From assembly GCA_029245785.1 (NCBI GenBank), contig JAQWOR010000066.1, positions 27,302 through 91,301 on the forward strand: 64,000 nt of DNA, read 5' to 3'. The notes beneath the pieces are model-generated. The model worked only from the letters and a program-made list of their open reading frames with translations. It had not been told where the DNA came from and did no database searches. Of the stretch, positions 45,531 to 55,209 are shown one piece after another (the first letter of the stretch is position 1; each line of letters opens with the position of its first letter). This DNA comes from Polaribacter sp. GTDB taxonomy: Bacteria; Bacteroidota; Bacteroidia; Flavobacteriales; Flavobacteriaceae. The translations under genes and the position numbers were made by a program.

Positions 45531-45620
45531 CCTTTAACACACTTTTTTTTACAAGGTTTTCAACTAGAGTCAACTACAATTTTATATGTTGTATTTTTAC
45601 AAAAATAAATTAGATGTTTG

Positions 45621-48005
45621 ATGATGAAAATAATGCAATCTAACAAGCCAGAAAATTTTGAACTACCCTTACAGCTACACGTTAGTTTTGAAAAGGTCTA
45701 TTTGATGTATCAAAAATATGCCGACACAAAAAAGGCGTCGCATCCATTTCATAAGTCTGCAAAGGTTATGACAGCTGAAATTGAAAAATACCCAGAATTA
45801 ATTACGGGTTTTTCAGATTTTTCTATCTTAGAAAAGCGTGCAAAACAAATAGACTTATTATTAGAACCGTTGTTTCCTGAAGCATTATCATTAAACGAAA
45901 TCAAGGCCGCAAGCATCCCGTTTTTATTTACCACATTCAAATTTACCAACCGCTTTGAGAACATCATAAAAAATGCTGGTAAAGACTACCAAATAACCAT
46001 TCGAAATTTTGAAGACGACCTCTTGTATATCTATGCGTGTACTCTAATTTTAAGCAGTGTTTATGGATATGCTATAGATTTAAAAAGACCTTTCTTTTTT
46101 GATATTCCAGAAGCAGCATCTGGTATTTTAAAACATTATCGAACTGCTTTTAACAATGATTTTTCTGAAATTATTCCAACAAAAAATGCTCCGAAAATAA
46201 CAGAAGAAGACTATAAAGTACTCTTAGACAACTTTCATAACGTTGACATTTGGAAAGAAAAATTTCCTCCAAATAGTTATACTTACAAAGGTTTTGGAAT
46301 TATGAACCTGTTTGATGTTACCACAGATGAGACCATTTCAGGAATTAGAACCAACTTGTTGCGCAGCGATGACAATTTAATTATTGACCTGCAAAATAAC
46401 TTGAGAGAGTTTTACAACATCAACGATTTACTGTTGGGCTATTCTATGTTCGATGTTTCTTCGAAAGATTTAAGTGAATTGCGTACCAAAAAATCAGAAA
46501 GCCTTGTATTAAACAACGATTTAGAAAACAGGTGTAGTTCGTTTTTTTGTAATCACATCTTAGAAACCTTGTTTTCTAAACAAGAAACCATTGCCATTTC
46601 TGATGTAGAAAAATATGGAAAATCTTCAAAAAACAACCTTTTTTACCAACGAATGCATGCAAAAGGAATTGGAAGCATCTTGTTAATTCCTATAAAATCA
46701 GCCAGCAATGATTTGGCTATTTTAGAAATTGCATCTCCAAGACCGTTTGAACTAAATTCTATCAACGAAAACAAATTAAAAGACATCATCCCTGTTTTTG
46801 AAGCTGCCGTAAAAAGAGCCTCAGAAGAACATTTAAATACGCTAGAAGCTACCATTCAAGAACACTACACCTCTATTCATCCATCTGTAAAATGGCGCTT
46901 TATTGAAGCAGCTGAAAAATACCAAAAACAGTTGTATGAAGGAGAAAAAAATCCGACGCCAGATACCATTGTCTTTAATGATGTATATCCGCTGTATGGA
47001 CAAAGTGATATCAAAGGATCTTCCATTGCAAGAAATCAAGCAATAAAAGAAGACCTCACCACACAGCTTACACTAGCAATTGCAGTATTAAATGAAGCTT
47101 GCAACAACGAAAAACTTCCTATTTATGAAGAGTTGACGTTCCGTATCAACCAGTATTTAACCGATATTACTTTTGGACTTAAAGCAGGTGATGAAATTGC
47201 AATTATTGATTTCTTAAAACAAGATGTTTACCCTGTTTTCAATCACATTAAACAAATCAATAAAAAATTATCAAAACAGATTTCTGTATATATGAATCGC
47301 TTGGATAAAAAACTACAAGTGGTATATGAAAAAAGGAAAGATTATGAAGACAGCGTAACACTACTAAATGATACATTGGCTAAGTTTATTGATACAAAAC
47401 AAGAAGAAGCACAAGCCATGTTTCCACACTATTTTGAAAGGTATAAAACCGATGGTGTAGAATACAATATGTATATAGGACAAGCATTGGCTCGTAGTAA
47501 AAATTTTGACAAACTGTACTTATACAATTTAAGACTATGGCAATTGCAACTCATGTTTGAAATGGAAAACATTGCCCATCAAACAAAAAAAGAAATGAAC
47601 CACGAGCTTCGTGTGGCTTCATTAATTTTAGTCCATAGCAAGCAGCTGTCTATCAAATTTAGAATGGACGAAAAACAATTTGATGTAGATGGCGCTTATA
47701 ACATTCGTTATGAAATCATTAAAAAAAGAATTGACAAAGCACATATAAAAGGAACCAACAATCGATTGACAGTTCCAGGAAAAATTGCCATTGTATATTC
47801 GCAAGAAAAAGAAGCAAGAGAATATTTAAAATACATCAAATTTTTGCAATCCAAAAAGCTCTTCGGAAAAACGGAACATTTAGAAATTGAAGATTTACAA
47901 GGTGTTTCTGGCTTAAAATCCTTGCGTGTAGAAGTTCTTTACAAAGACAATTTTGAAAAAACAAGGTTTACTTTTGATGAGTTGATTCAAGAAATTAAAG
48001 CGTAA
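45621..48005 (+). CDS. Large GAF-type domain protein of unknown function
   Basis: A 794-residue soluble protein. A GAF-like domain appears at about residues 255-405 (HAKGIGSILLIPIKSASNDL). Both flanks are mostly helical, and the region after 430 includes long charged helices (KQINKKLSKQISVYMNRLDKK). No catalytic domain or output motif seen. In-frame ATGs at 45624 and 45633 are alternatives. I recall similar proteins in other Flavobacteriaceae. It converges with the HD-PycTM gene. A signalling role is only an inference from the GAF fold. Confidence 0.75.
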   Translation: MMKIMQSNKPENFELPLQLHVSFEKVYLMYQKYADTKKASHPFHKSAKVMTAEIEKYPELITGFSDFSILEKRAKQIDLLLEPLFPEALSLNEIKAASIPFLFTTFKFTNRFENIIKNAGKDYQITIRNFEDDLLYIYACTLILSSVYGYAIDLKRPFFFDIPEAASGILKHYRTAFNNDFSEIIPTKNAPKITEEDYKVLLDNFHNVDIWKEKFPPNSYTYKGFGIMNLFDVTTDETISGIRTNLLRSDDNLIIDLQNNLREFYNINDLLLGYSMFDVSSKDLSELRTKKSESLVLNNDLENRCSSFFCNHILETLFSKQETIAISDVEKYGKSSKNNLFYQRMHAKGIGSILLIPIKSASNDLAILEIASPRPFELNSINENKLKDIIPVFEAAVKRASEEHLNTLEATIQEHYTSIHPSVKWRFIEAAEKYQKQLYEGEKNPTPDTIVFNDVYPLYGQSDIKGSSIARNQAIKEDLTTQLTLAIAVLNEACNNEKLPIYEELTFRINQYLTDITFGLKAGDEIAIIDFLKQDVYPVFNHIKQINKKLSKQISVYMNRLDKKLQVVYEKRKDYEDSVTLLNDTLAKFIDTKQEEAQAMFPHYFERYKTDGVEYNMYIGQALARSKNFDKLYLYNLRLWQLQLMFEMENIAHQTKKEMNHELRVASLILVHSKQLSIKFRMDEKQFDVDGAYNIRYEIIKKRIDKAHIKGTNNRLTVPGKIAIVYSQEKEAREYLKYIKFLQSKKLFGKTEHLEIEDLQGVSGLKSLRVEVLYKDNFEKTRFTFDELIQEIKA

Positions 48006-48048
48006 AATGCCATTCCTGCGAAAGCTGAAACCCATAGAAAAGACACTT

Positions 48049-49251
48049 TTAAAGTCCCGATTCTTGTATCTTAAACGCAATTCCAAATGCAAGTACAGAA
48101 ACAATAATTCCGATCATAAATACCAAATAAGTAATTCTTAAAATTTTGTATTTCCGATGCAATACTTGCCCCAAAAAGTACAAATCTTTTGTCATAGAGC
48201 TATATAAATATGCTTTATCTTTCATCAGTTCTCCCATTGCCCATTCAAATTCTGGCAGACTCATTTTATGAAAATTTCCAAAAAATAGTAAATTCACTTT
48301 CTTATCTTTCACATCCTTTTTAGAAAATTTTCCTTCAGTTACATTTGGCCGCGTTGCAAAAACCGACAAAATAATAGTGGTAATTGTAAAAATAACAAAT
48401 ACAATGGTGGGCACAATAAGATATTGATTTGATGGATTGTCTAATTTTGGTAACAAACTAGAAAGTGCCAAAGAAATAATAATGGCATTTACAGAAAGTA
48501 AAATATTGGCCTTTGTATCTGCAATATCACTCAGCGAAATATGGTTGCGAAGCGTTACCCTAAACATGGTTTCAATACCGCGTTCTGGCGTTTTTGCCTT
48601 TTGATTTTTACGCTTGAGAGCTTCTTTTTTAGCCAATTCTTTTCGTGATGCTTGCTTTATTTTTTTTTGCGCCTTAAACAATTGTGTAATGTTCTTGTTT
48701 TTTCCTTGCTGCCAGTGCTCTTGCGCATAACTTGTGTAATAATGGTGCTGTGTAGATAAGAAGGCTATGTTTTCTTGTATCCATTCTGTAGCTGTAAATT
48801 CTTTGGCATTGACTGCGTAGAGCTCTTCTCTAAGCAACTCACTAATATCAGAATATCCTTTTGCAGAAAAGTGAAAACAATCAGCATCTTTAATTATTTT
48901 CTCTAAAACACTATCAACTTCTTGCCCCATTTTAGTGGCTCTAATCAATTTACTAACCTCATCAATAATGCTTTCATCAATATTGTATTCTTCAAAAAAA
49001 TTGGTAGCTATTTGCACACTTTTTTCTTCGTGATTTTCTTTTCCCTTAATATAGCCTACGTCATGAAACCAAGCAGCCAACAATAAAATATTAGCGTCTG
49101 TTTCAGAAATACCCTCTCCTTGAATGAGCTCTTTTGTTGCATTGACAACTCGTTGGGTATGACTAATATTATGATATAAATATGCAGAACTCAACTCTTT
49201 GGTTAATAACGAAAAAACATATTTTTCAGCTTTGAGCAACAAGGTTTCCAT
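48049..49251 (-). CDS. HD phosphohydrolase fused to a Pycsar-effector-like (PycTM) membrane domain
   Basis: A 400-residue protein. Residues about 1-150 form an HD domain with the expected metal residues (H31 in NISHTQ, H63-D64 in WFHDVGY, Asp in KDADCFHF). A basic linker follows (about 190-222), then a C-terminal membrane part (about 230-400) with three or four helices (ANILLSVNAIIISLALSSLL, LIVPTIVFVIFTITTIILSV, ITYLVFMIGIIVSVLAFGIA), matching the PycTM effector family of cUMP/cCMP-triggered defence. No pyrimidine cyclase is adjacent, so a defence role is not shown; a nucleotide-hydrolysing housekeeping protein is the alternative. Confidence 0.8.
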   Translation of the reverse strand: METLLLKAEKYVFSLLTKELSSAYLYHNISHTQRVVNATKELIQGEGISETDANILLLAAWFHDVGYIKGKENHEEKSVQIATNFFEEYNIDESIIDEVSKLIRATKMGQEVDSVLEKIIKDADCFHFSAKGYSDISELLREELYAVNAKEFTATEWIQENIAFLSTQHHYYTSYAQEHWQQGKNKNITQLFKAQKKIKQASRKELAKKEALKRKNQKAKTPERGIETMFRVTLRNHISLSDIADTKANILLSVNAIIISLALSSLLPKLDNPSNQYLIVPTIVFVIFTITTIILSVFATRPNVTEGKFSKKDVKDKKVNLLFFGNFHKMSLPEFEWAMGELMKDKAYLYSSMTKDLYFLGQVLHRKYKILRITYLVFMIGIIVSVLAFGIAFKIQESGL

Positions 49252-49287
49252 AAAAAGATTTATTTTTACTAATGTAAAAAAAAATTG

Positions 49288-52200
49288 ATGAACAGTCCTA
49301 AGTATTTCAGTTTTATTCTTTTGTTATTGTTGCTTAGCAACTGCGCTACTTATAAAGCGCAATATAAAAACAACCCAAAAACAGTTTCTGTAATAAGCTC
49401 TAAAGATGTTGTCCATTCGTTTTATTTAATTGGAGACGGAGGAAACTCTCCTTTGGGGTCAGAAACCATTACTTTAAAAAATTTAAGACCTACGTTACAA
49501 AATGCTTCAAAAAACAGCACTGTTTTATTTCTAGGAGACAATATTTATCCTGCAGGGTTGCCAAAAAAATCTGAAAAAGGAAGAGCTTTTGCAGCACATC
49601 AATTAGACATTCAAACGGATGTTGTAAAGAATTACAACGGCAAAACTATTTTTATTCCTGGCAATCATGACTGGTATTCAAATGGTCTAAAAGGATTAAA
49701 AAGGCAAGAGAAATACATTCAAAAAAAATTAGGAAAAAACAGCTTTTTCCCTAAAAATGGATGTCCCATAAAAAAAGTGTCTATCAGCAAAGACATTGTT
49801 TTGATTGTGATTGATAGCGAATGGTTTTTAACCAATTGGGATAAACATCCAACAATAAATGACAACTGTGAACTAAAAACAAGAATCCAATTTTTTGATG
49901 AGTTTGAAAGCTTGATAAAAAAAGCGCGAGGTAAAACAACCATCATCGCCATGCATCATCCGCTATTTTCAAACGGTCCACATGGCGGACAATTTTCTTT
50001 AAAACAGCAACTATTCCCTACAAATAACACCATCCCACTACCTATTTTAGGTTCTTTTATCAACCTTATTCGAAAAACAAGTGGAGCAAGCATTACTGAT
50101 TTACAAAACAAAAAATACATTGAGCTTAAAAACAGAATTGTCACCCTCGCTCAAGAAAATGAAAAAGTAATTTTTGTTTCTGGACATGAACACAGCTTAC
50201 AATATTTAAGACAAGACAATATCCCACAAATTATTAGCGGAGCTGGCTCTAAAACTTCAGCAACAAGAAATCGTGACGGCGGACACTTCTCTTACGGAGC
50301 TCCAGGCTATGCCAGGTTAGATGTTTTATCTAACGGAGCTGCAACAGTAGAGTTTATCAGCACACAAGACGATACCATTGTTTTTCAAACTCAGGTCTTA
50401 GCAGCAGATGTACAACAAAAACCTGCTCTCTATCAGCCTATAAAAAAAACACACACCCTTGCCGCTATTTATACCGATGCAGAGGTTCAAAAAAGCAACG
50501 CTTATAACTACCTCTGGGGAGAACGGTACCGCAAAGAGTATGGCACAAAAATAAAAGCACCAACCATTAATCTAGACACCTTATTTGGAGGTTTAACACC
50601 CGTTAGAAAAGGAGGCGGGCATCAATCAAAATCATTGCGATTAAAAGACCCTAAAGGTCGCGAATATGTAATGCGTGCGCTTCGAAAAAATGCCGTACAA
50701 TATCTACAATCAGTTGCTTTTAAAAACCAATATATTGCAGGACAATTTGAAAACACCTATTCAGAAGGATTGCTATTAGATGTATTTACAGGTTCGCATC
50801 CCTATGCTCCTTTTGTAGTAGAAACACTTGCAAAAGCAATTGACGTTTTTCATACAAAACCAACATTGTATTATGTTCCCAAACAAAAAGCACTACAGCA
50901 ATTCAATAACGAATTTGGTGATGAATTGTACATGATCGAAGAACGTGCTGCTTCAGGACATGGTGATAAAGAAAATTTTGGCTTTTCAAACACATTAATT
51001 AGCACCAACGATCTTTTAAAAAAAATACGAAAAAACGCCAATGCTACCGTCGATGAAGAAGCGTACATAAGAGCTCGTTTGTTTGACATGCTCTTAGGAG
51101 ATTGGGATCGACACGAAGACCAGTGGCGTTGGGCAGCTTTTAAAAGCGGTAAAAAAACCATATACAAACCCGTACCAAGAGATCGAGATCAAGTGTTTTC
51201 TATCATGGCAGACGGTGCCTTGCTAAACTACATGACCAAAGCAGTACCTGCCCTACGATTAATGCAATCTTATGATGCAAACTTGTCAAACACAAAATGG
51301 TTCAATTTAGAGCCTTATCCTTTAGATATGGCCTTGATTAATCAGGCAGAAAACAAGCTATGGATTAAACAAGCAATACACATTCAACAATATTTAACAA
51401 AGGCGATTATTGAGGAAGCTTTTACTCATTTTCCGAAAGAAGTTCAAGGAAATACCACCAAAAATATCAAAAGAAAATTACAAGGAAGGCTAAAAAACCT
51501 TCAGAAAATAGCCCGTGAATATGCTCGACATATATCCAAGTTTGCAGTCATAAAAGGAACTGATAAAAAGGAGTGGTTTGATATTGAACGGTTGCCTAAC
51601 GGCAAAACAAAGGTTATAGGGTACCGGATTGAAAAAGGCAAAAAAGGCAGTATCATTCATCAAAAAATGTATTCAAAAACCACCACCAAAGAAATTTGGA
51701 TTTACGGACTGGATGACAAGGACATGTTTACTGTTTTTGGCAACGGTAAAAACCTGATAAAAATTCGATTGATTGGCGGTCAAAACAATGACACGTACAA
51801 CATTAAAAATGGAAAAAAAGTAACGTTTTATGATTATAAAACGAAAAAAAACAATCTTCTTACAAACAAAGGCATTCAAAAATTAAGTGATAGGTACACC
51901 ACCAATGTTTATGATTATAAAAAACTCAAATACAACGCATTTACCATACTTCCAATTATTGGTTTTAATCCAGATGACGGCATTAAAACGGGCTTAACAA
52001 ACACCTACACTTCTTATGGATTTGAAAGAAACCCCTTTACAGCGCAACACATTGTAGCCGCTTCTTATTATTTTGCCACAAAAGGTTTCGAACTTGCTTA
52101 CAGTGGAGAATTTTCGAATGTATGGAAACGGTGGAATCTACTGGTAGACACCCAATTTACAAGTCCGAATTACGCAATTAATTTCTTTGGATTTGGCAAC

Positions 52201-52986
52201 AACTCCCAAAATTTAAATGCCACAGATGAAGACCACTATGAAGAAGATTATAACAGGGTTAAAATTAGATTTTTAAAAACCGCTGCCTCGTTTATTTGGA
52301 GAGGAGAATTGGGTGCTAATTTTAAAGTTGGCATCAATTATGAGGCAACTAAAGTTGATAAGACACCAGGACGATTTATTAGCAGTACGAATCAAATTTC
52401 AAGCGCTGTATTTACCACTCAAAAATTTATAGGAACAGAAGCTGCCTACAACTTTATTCATAACAACAATGATGCGTTCCCAACAATGGGAATGCAAACT
52501 AACATACAGGTTGGCTACAAAGCCAATTTGAACAATTCAAACCGATTTGGATACCTTATTTCATCGTTAGGATTTACACATAAATTAATGGCCAGTGGGC
52601 AATTGGTCTTGGCAACAAAATTAAAAAGTCAACTCAACTTTGGCAATGGTTATGAGTTTTATCAAGCAGCAAGTATTGGTGGAAAAAATGGATTAAGAGG
52701 GTATAGAAACCAACGTTTTACAGGCAAAAGTTCTTGGCATCAAAATACAGATCTTCGATTGAATTTACGCAAACTAAAAACAGGGTTACTACCATTACAT
52801 ATTGGGATTTATAGCGGCTTTGATTACGGAAAAGTTTGGAACAACAATAGTGTTTCTGACCACTGGAACACTTCTTTTGGTGGCGGAATTTTCTTAAACG
52901 CAGCAGACATGCTAAATGCAAACATTGCTGTATTTAAAGGAACTGAATCTGCACGAATTTCATTTTCATTAGGGTTTCATTTTTAA
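49288..52986 (+). CDS. Giant lipoprotein: metallophosphoesterase, kinase-like region and outer-membrane barrel
   Basis: A 1232-residue outer-membrane protein. A lipobox (LLSNC, Cys18) is followed by a calcineurin-type phosphoesterase (about 40-330) with complete motifs GDGG (49-52), GDNIYP (83-88), GNHDWY (125-130), HHP (223-225) and GHEHS (299-303). Residues about 440-700 resemble a HipA/CotH-like kinase core: VMRALRK (461-467), GDWDRHEDQW (604-613), then PRDRDQVF (630-637). A BamA/TamA-like barrel (about 880-1232) ends with GKNGLRGYRNQRF and a final Phe. ATG 49288 follows TTG 49285. The phosphoesterase-plus-barrel layout exists in Bacteroidetes annotations; the kinase-like reading is mine and unproven. 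Confidence 0.82.
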   Translation: MNSPKYFSFILLLLLLSNCATYKAQYKNNPKTVSVISSKDVVHSFYLIGDGGNSPLGSETITLKNLRPTLQNASKNSTVLFLGDNIYPAGLPKKSEKGRAFAAHQLDIQTDVVKNYNGKTIFIPGNHDWYSNGLKGLKRQEKYIQKKLGKNSFFPKNGCPIKKVSISKDIVLIVIDSEWFLTNWDKHPTINDNCELKTRIQFFDEFESLIKKARGKTTIIAMHHPLFSNGPHGGQFSLKQQLFPTNNTIPLPILGSFINLIRKTSGASITDLQNKKYIELKNRIVTLAQENEKVIFVSGHEHSLQYLRQDNIPQIISGAGSKTSATRNRDGGHFSYGAPGYARLDVLSNGAATVEFISTQDDTIVFQTQVLAADVQQKPALYQPIKKTHTLAAIYTDAEVQKSNAYNYLWGERYRKEYGTKIKAPTINLDTLFGGLTPVRKGGGHQSKSLRLKDPKGREYVMRALRKNAVQYLQSVAFKNQYIAGQFENTYSEGLLLDVFTGSHPYAPFVVETLAKAIDVFHTKPTLYYVPKQKALQQFNNEFGDELYMIEERAASGHGDKENFGFSNTLISTNDLLKKIRKNANATVDEEAYIRARLFDMLLGDWDRHEDQWRWAAFKSGKKTIYKPVPRDRDQVFSIMADGALLNYMTKAVPALRLMQSYDANLSNTKWFNLEPYPLDMALINQAENKLWIKQAIHIQQYLTKAIIEEAFTHFPKEVQGNTTKNIKRKLQGRLKNLQKIAREYARHISKFAVIKGTDKKEWFDIERLPNGKTKVIGYRIEKGKKGSIIHQKMYSKTTTKEIWIYGLDDKDMFTVFGNGKNLIKIRLIGGQNNDTYNIKNGKKVTFYDYKTKKNNLLTNKGIQKLSDRYTTNVYDYKKLKYNAFTILPIIGFNPDDGIKTGLTNTYTSYGFERNPFTAQHIVAASYYFATKGFELAYSGEFSNVWKRWNLLVDTQFTSPNYAINFFGFGNNSQNLNATDEDHYEEDYNRVKIRFLKTAASFIWRGELGANFKVGINYEATKVDKTPGRFISSTNQISSAVFTTQKFIGTEAAYNFIHNNNDAFPTMGMQTNIQVGYKANLNNSNRFGYLISSLGFTHKLMASGQLVLATKLKSQLNFGNGYEFYQAASIGGKNGLRGYRNQRFTGKSSWHQNTDLRLNLRKLKTGLLPLHIGIYSGFDYGKVWNNNSVSDHWNTSFGGGIFLNAADMLNANIAVFKGTESARISFSLGFHF

Positions 52987-53117
52987 GAAATAAATGGTTT
53001 AGATTCTTACCTCTGCCACAGCAAACAAGTTCTGCAGATAAACACACAAAAATGACAAATTACTAACCGATCAAACAAAACCACAATTTTTACATTGAGC
53101 TTATCAATAGCAATCTT

Positions 53118-53966
53118 TTAATTCAACACAAACTCATACAATTTACCGCCTTCTCCCCACCTTCTTTCATCAGATATATAAAGGGTATTTGCATCTTTAA
53201 AGCAGACACTTTCTTTTTGAGAACGATGCCCAAACGGAAACTCTGTGGCTTGACCACTAAAAAAATCATCTCCTGTAAAGTCTGTAAACAACCACACCGA
53301 TTTGTGATTGAGCAGTGCTACTTTTTTGCCATCAGAAGAAATGGCAGCAGAGGTGCTCCAACATTCCAATTCATTACAAGTAGTAAAACTTGAAATAAGC
53401 GTTGCTTTGTAGGTTCCTTCGGTAGCTGGAATTCGATACAGAGACGTTTTTCCATGGGCATTTTTTAAACGACTTTTTGTAAAAACATAGACATTTCCTT
53501 GAAACCAAAATAACGATTCTGCATCAAAGACACGCTGCGTTTTTTTAGCAGGAAATTCCTGTTGTTCTGGATATGAAAATTGTATTTTTTGGACAGAAAC
53601 CTTCTTTTTTCCTGATAAATTTTGGTGCTTGATCTTTAAAATTACTAAATTTTCTCGATCGTTTTCATTGTTCCCAATATCAGCAATATACAGATTACCT
53701 TCGTCATCAGAAGTAAGATCTTCCCAATCATAATTTTTCGCTTTCACATCCACTTCTTTGAGTATCTTTCCTTGGGTAGAAACTTGATATAGCTTGGCAG
53801 AATTTCCGCTATCATTCAACATCCACAGAAAATCAGCGCCTGTTGCTTGTTGCATTCCGGAAACTTCTTTTAGTGATTTTGGCAAATCAGCAATCACCGT
53901 TAACTGTCCGTAATTGGTACAGCCAATGTATAAAAGAAAAACAAAAAAGTAACACCCTTTTTTCAT
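53118..53966 (-). CDS. Exported propeller-like protein
   Basis: A 282-residue protein with signal sequence (MKKGCYFFVFLLYIGCTNYG; lipobox possible at Cys16). Repeated blade-like strands (LWMLNDSGNSAKLY, NLYIADIGNNENDR, VYVFTKSRLKNAHG, KKVALLNHKSVWLF) suggest a beta-propeller. An upstream in-frame ATG at 54086 would add 40 Ala/Val-rich residues read out of frame through the Gly tail of the neighbouring gene; I reject it. Function unknown. Confidence 0.78.
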   Translation of the reverse strand: MKKGCYFFVFLLYIGCTNYGQLTVIADLPKSLKEVSGMQQATGADFLWMLNDSGNSAKLYQVSTQGKILKEVDVKAKNYDWEDLTSDDEGNLYIADIGNNENDRENLVILKIKHQNLSGKKKVSVQKIQFSYPEQQEFPAKKTQRVFDAESLFWFQGNVYVFTKSRLKNAHGKTSLYRIPATEGTYKATLISSFTTCNELECWSTSAAISSDGKKVALLNHKSVWLFTDFTGDDFFSGQATEFPFGHRSQKESVCFKDANTLYISDERRWGEGGKLYEFVLN

Positions 53967-53976
53967 GAAGTAATAA

Positions 53977-54741
53977 TTACCAACTTCCTCCAGCGCCACC
54001 ACCACTAAAGCCGCCGCCGCCAAAGCCGCCACCAAAGCCACCAGATGAGCCACCTCCAAAACTACCTCCGCTACCGTAATTTCCACGTCCCATATTACTC
54101 AAAATAATAGCATCAAAAACACTTCCAACTACAGAGCCTCTTCTTCCTCCACCACGCCTGCGAAGAATCAAGAAAACAATTATAAATACAATAAAGATAA
54201 TCGGTGCAAGATTAAAATCGTTGTTAGACCCTTTTTTACGCGTTCCTGTATAGGCTCCAGTCAATACTTGAAAAATAGCGTCTGAACCTTTATCTAAACC
54301 TACATAATAATTTCCTTTTTTAAACTCAGGAATAATCACTTGTCTTGTTAATTCTCCTGTAACACCTGCTGTTAATAAGTGTTCTACTCCATATCCTGGA
54401 GAAATCCATATCTTTCGATCTTCTTTTGCCAACAACACAAAAACGCCATTATCTTTTTTTGCTTGACCAACACCCCATTTTTGCCCCCATCTTGGAGCCA
54501 ACATCCCAATACTTTCTCCTTTGGTAGAATTTATAATCACAATCACAATCTGAGAAGATGTTGTATCAGAATACCGTATCAACTTGTTTTCTAAACGTGC
54601 TTTTTGTGTTGCTGTTAATCCCTCAACATAATCATAAACACTTGTTTGAAATGTTGGCTTCTCAGGAATTTTATATTGCGCAGAAATCGACTGAAAGAAA
54701 AATAGTCCTATAAAAAATAATAGTAATTTACTCCTTACCAT
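53977..54741 (-). CDS. TPM-domain membrane protein with Gly-rich tail (YgcG-like)
   Basis: A 254-residue protein: signal peptide (MVRSKLLLFFIGLFFFQSIS), TPM domain (about 25-165, with SQIVIVIINSTKG and GYGVEHLLTAGVTGELTRQ), one membrane helix (IIFIVFIIVFLIL) and a GGG-repeat tail. TPM domains have phosphatase-like activity in some plant and bacterial members. ATG 54741 fits the signal peptide best; ATG 54774 would overlap the upstream gene. Part of a lemA-TPM-TPM operon. Confidence 0.85.
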   Translation of the reverse strand: MVRSKLLLFFIGLFFFQSISAQYKIPEKPTFQTSVYDYVEGLTATQKARLENKLIRYSDTTSSQIVIVIINSTKGESIGMLAPRWGQKWGVGQAKKDNGVFVLLAKEDRKIWISPGYGVEHLLTAGVTGELTRQVIIPEFKKGNYYVGLDKGSDAIFQVLTGAYTGTRKKGSNNDFNLAPIIFIVFIIVFLILRRRGGGRRGSVVGSVFDAIILSNMGRGNYGSGGSFGGGSSGGFGGGFGGGGFSGGGAGGSW

Positions 54742-54770
54742 AACCTGCTTACTCACTACTGACATCTGAA

Positions 54771-55208
54771 TCATCCTTTAGAAATTTCGTTAGACAATTC
54801 ATCTTCATCATTTTGTTGCCAAGGAAAATGAGCTTTCAACTCTTCTCCTGCTTTTAAAACACCTGCTACAATTCCTTCTTTAAAATTACCTTTCTTAAAA
54901 TAGTGTTGCATGGTGTCTTTTGTTGTATTCCAAAAATTTTCAGAAACAACAGCGTCAATTCCTTTATCGCCGCAAATAACAAAAGACTTGTCATTTACAG
55001 CAATATAAATTAAGACTCCATTGCGCTGCTCAGTATTGTACATTTCTAATTGTTGAAAGACTTCTAAAGCACGCTCATATGCGTCTTTTTCAGATTCCGA
55101 TTCTACATGAATTCTAATTTCACCTGAAGTGTTGTTTTCAGCAGTTTTTATTGCGGTAACAATTTCTTGTTCATCATTTTTAGAAAGAAACTTCTTTACT
55201 TCTTGCAT
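54771..55208 (-). CDS. Cytosolic TPM-domain protein
   Basis: A 145-residue single TPM domain (SGEIRIHVESESEKDAYERA, NGVLIYIAVNDKSFVICGDKG) with no signal peptide at ATG 55208. It starts 1 nt after the lemA stop, so the genes are coupled. A second ATG upstream (55232) lies inside lemA and is less likely. Confidence 0.85.
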   Translation of the reverse strand: MQEVKKFLSKNDEQEIVTAIKTAENNTSGEIRIHVESESEKDAYERALEVFQQLEMYNTEQRNGVLIYIAVNDKSFVICGDKGIDAVVSENFWNTTKDTMQHYFKKGNFKEGIVAGVLKAGEELKAHFPWQQNDEDELSNEISKG

Positions 55209-55209
55209 C

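Noticed and set aside
45621..49251. GAF protein plus HD-PycTM as a complete Pycsar defence system
   Set aside because: The GAF protein has no cyclase motifs and the genes are convergent, not an operon.
53967..54086. 40-residue Ala/Val-rich N-terminal extension of the propeller-like protein
   Set aside because: It is the Gly-repeat tail of the TPM gene read in another frame; the signal peptide begins at 53966.
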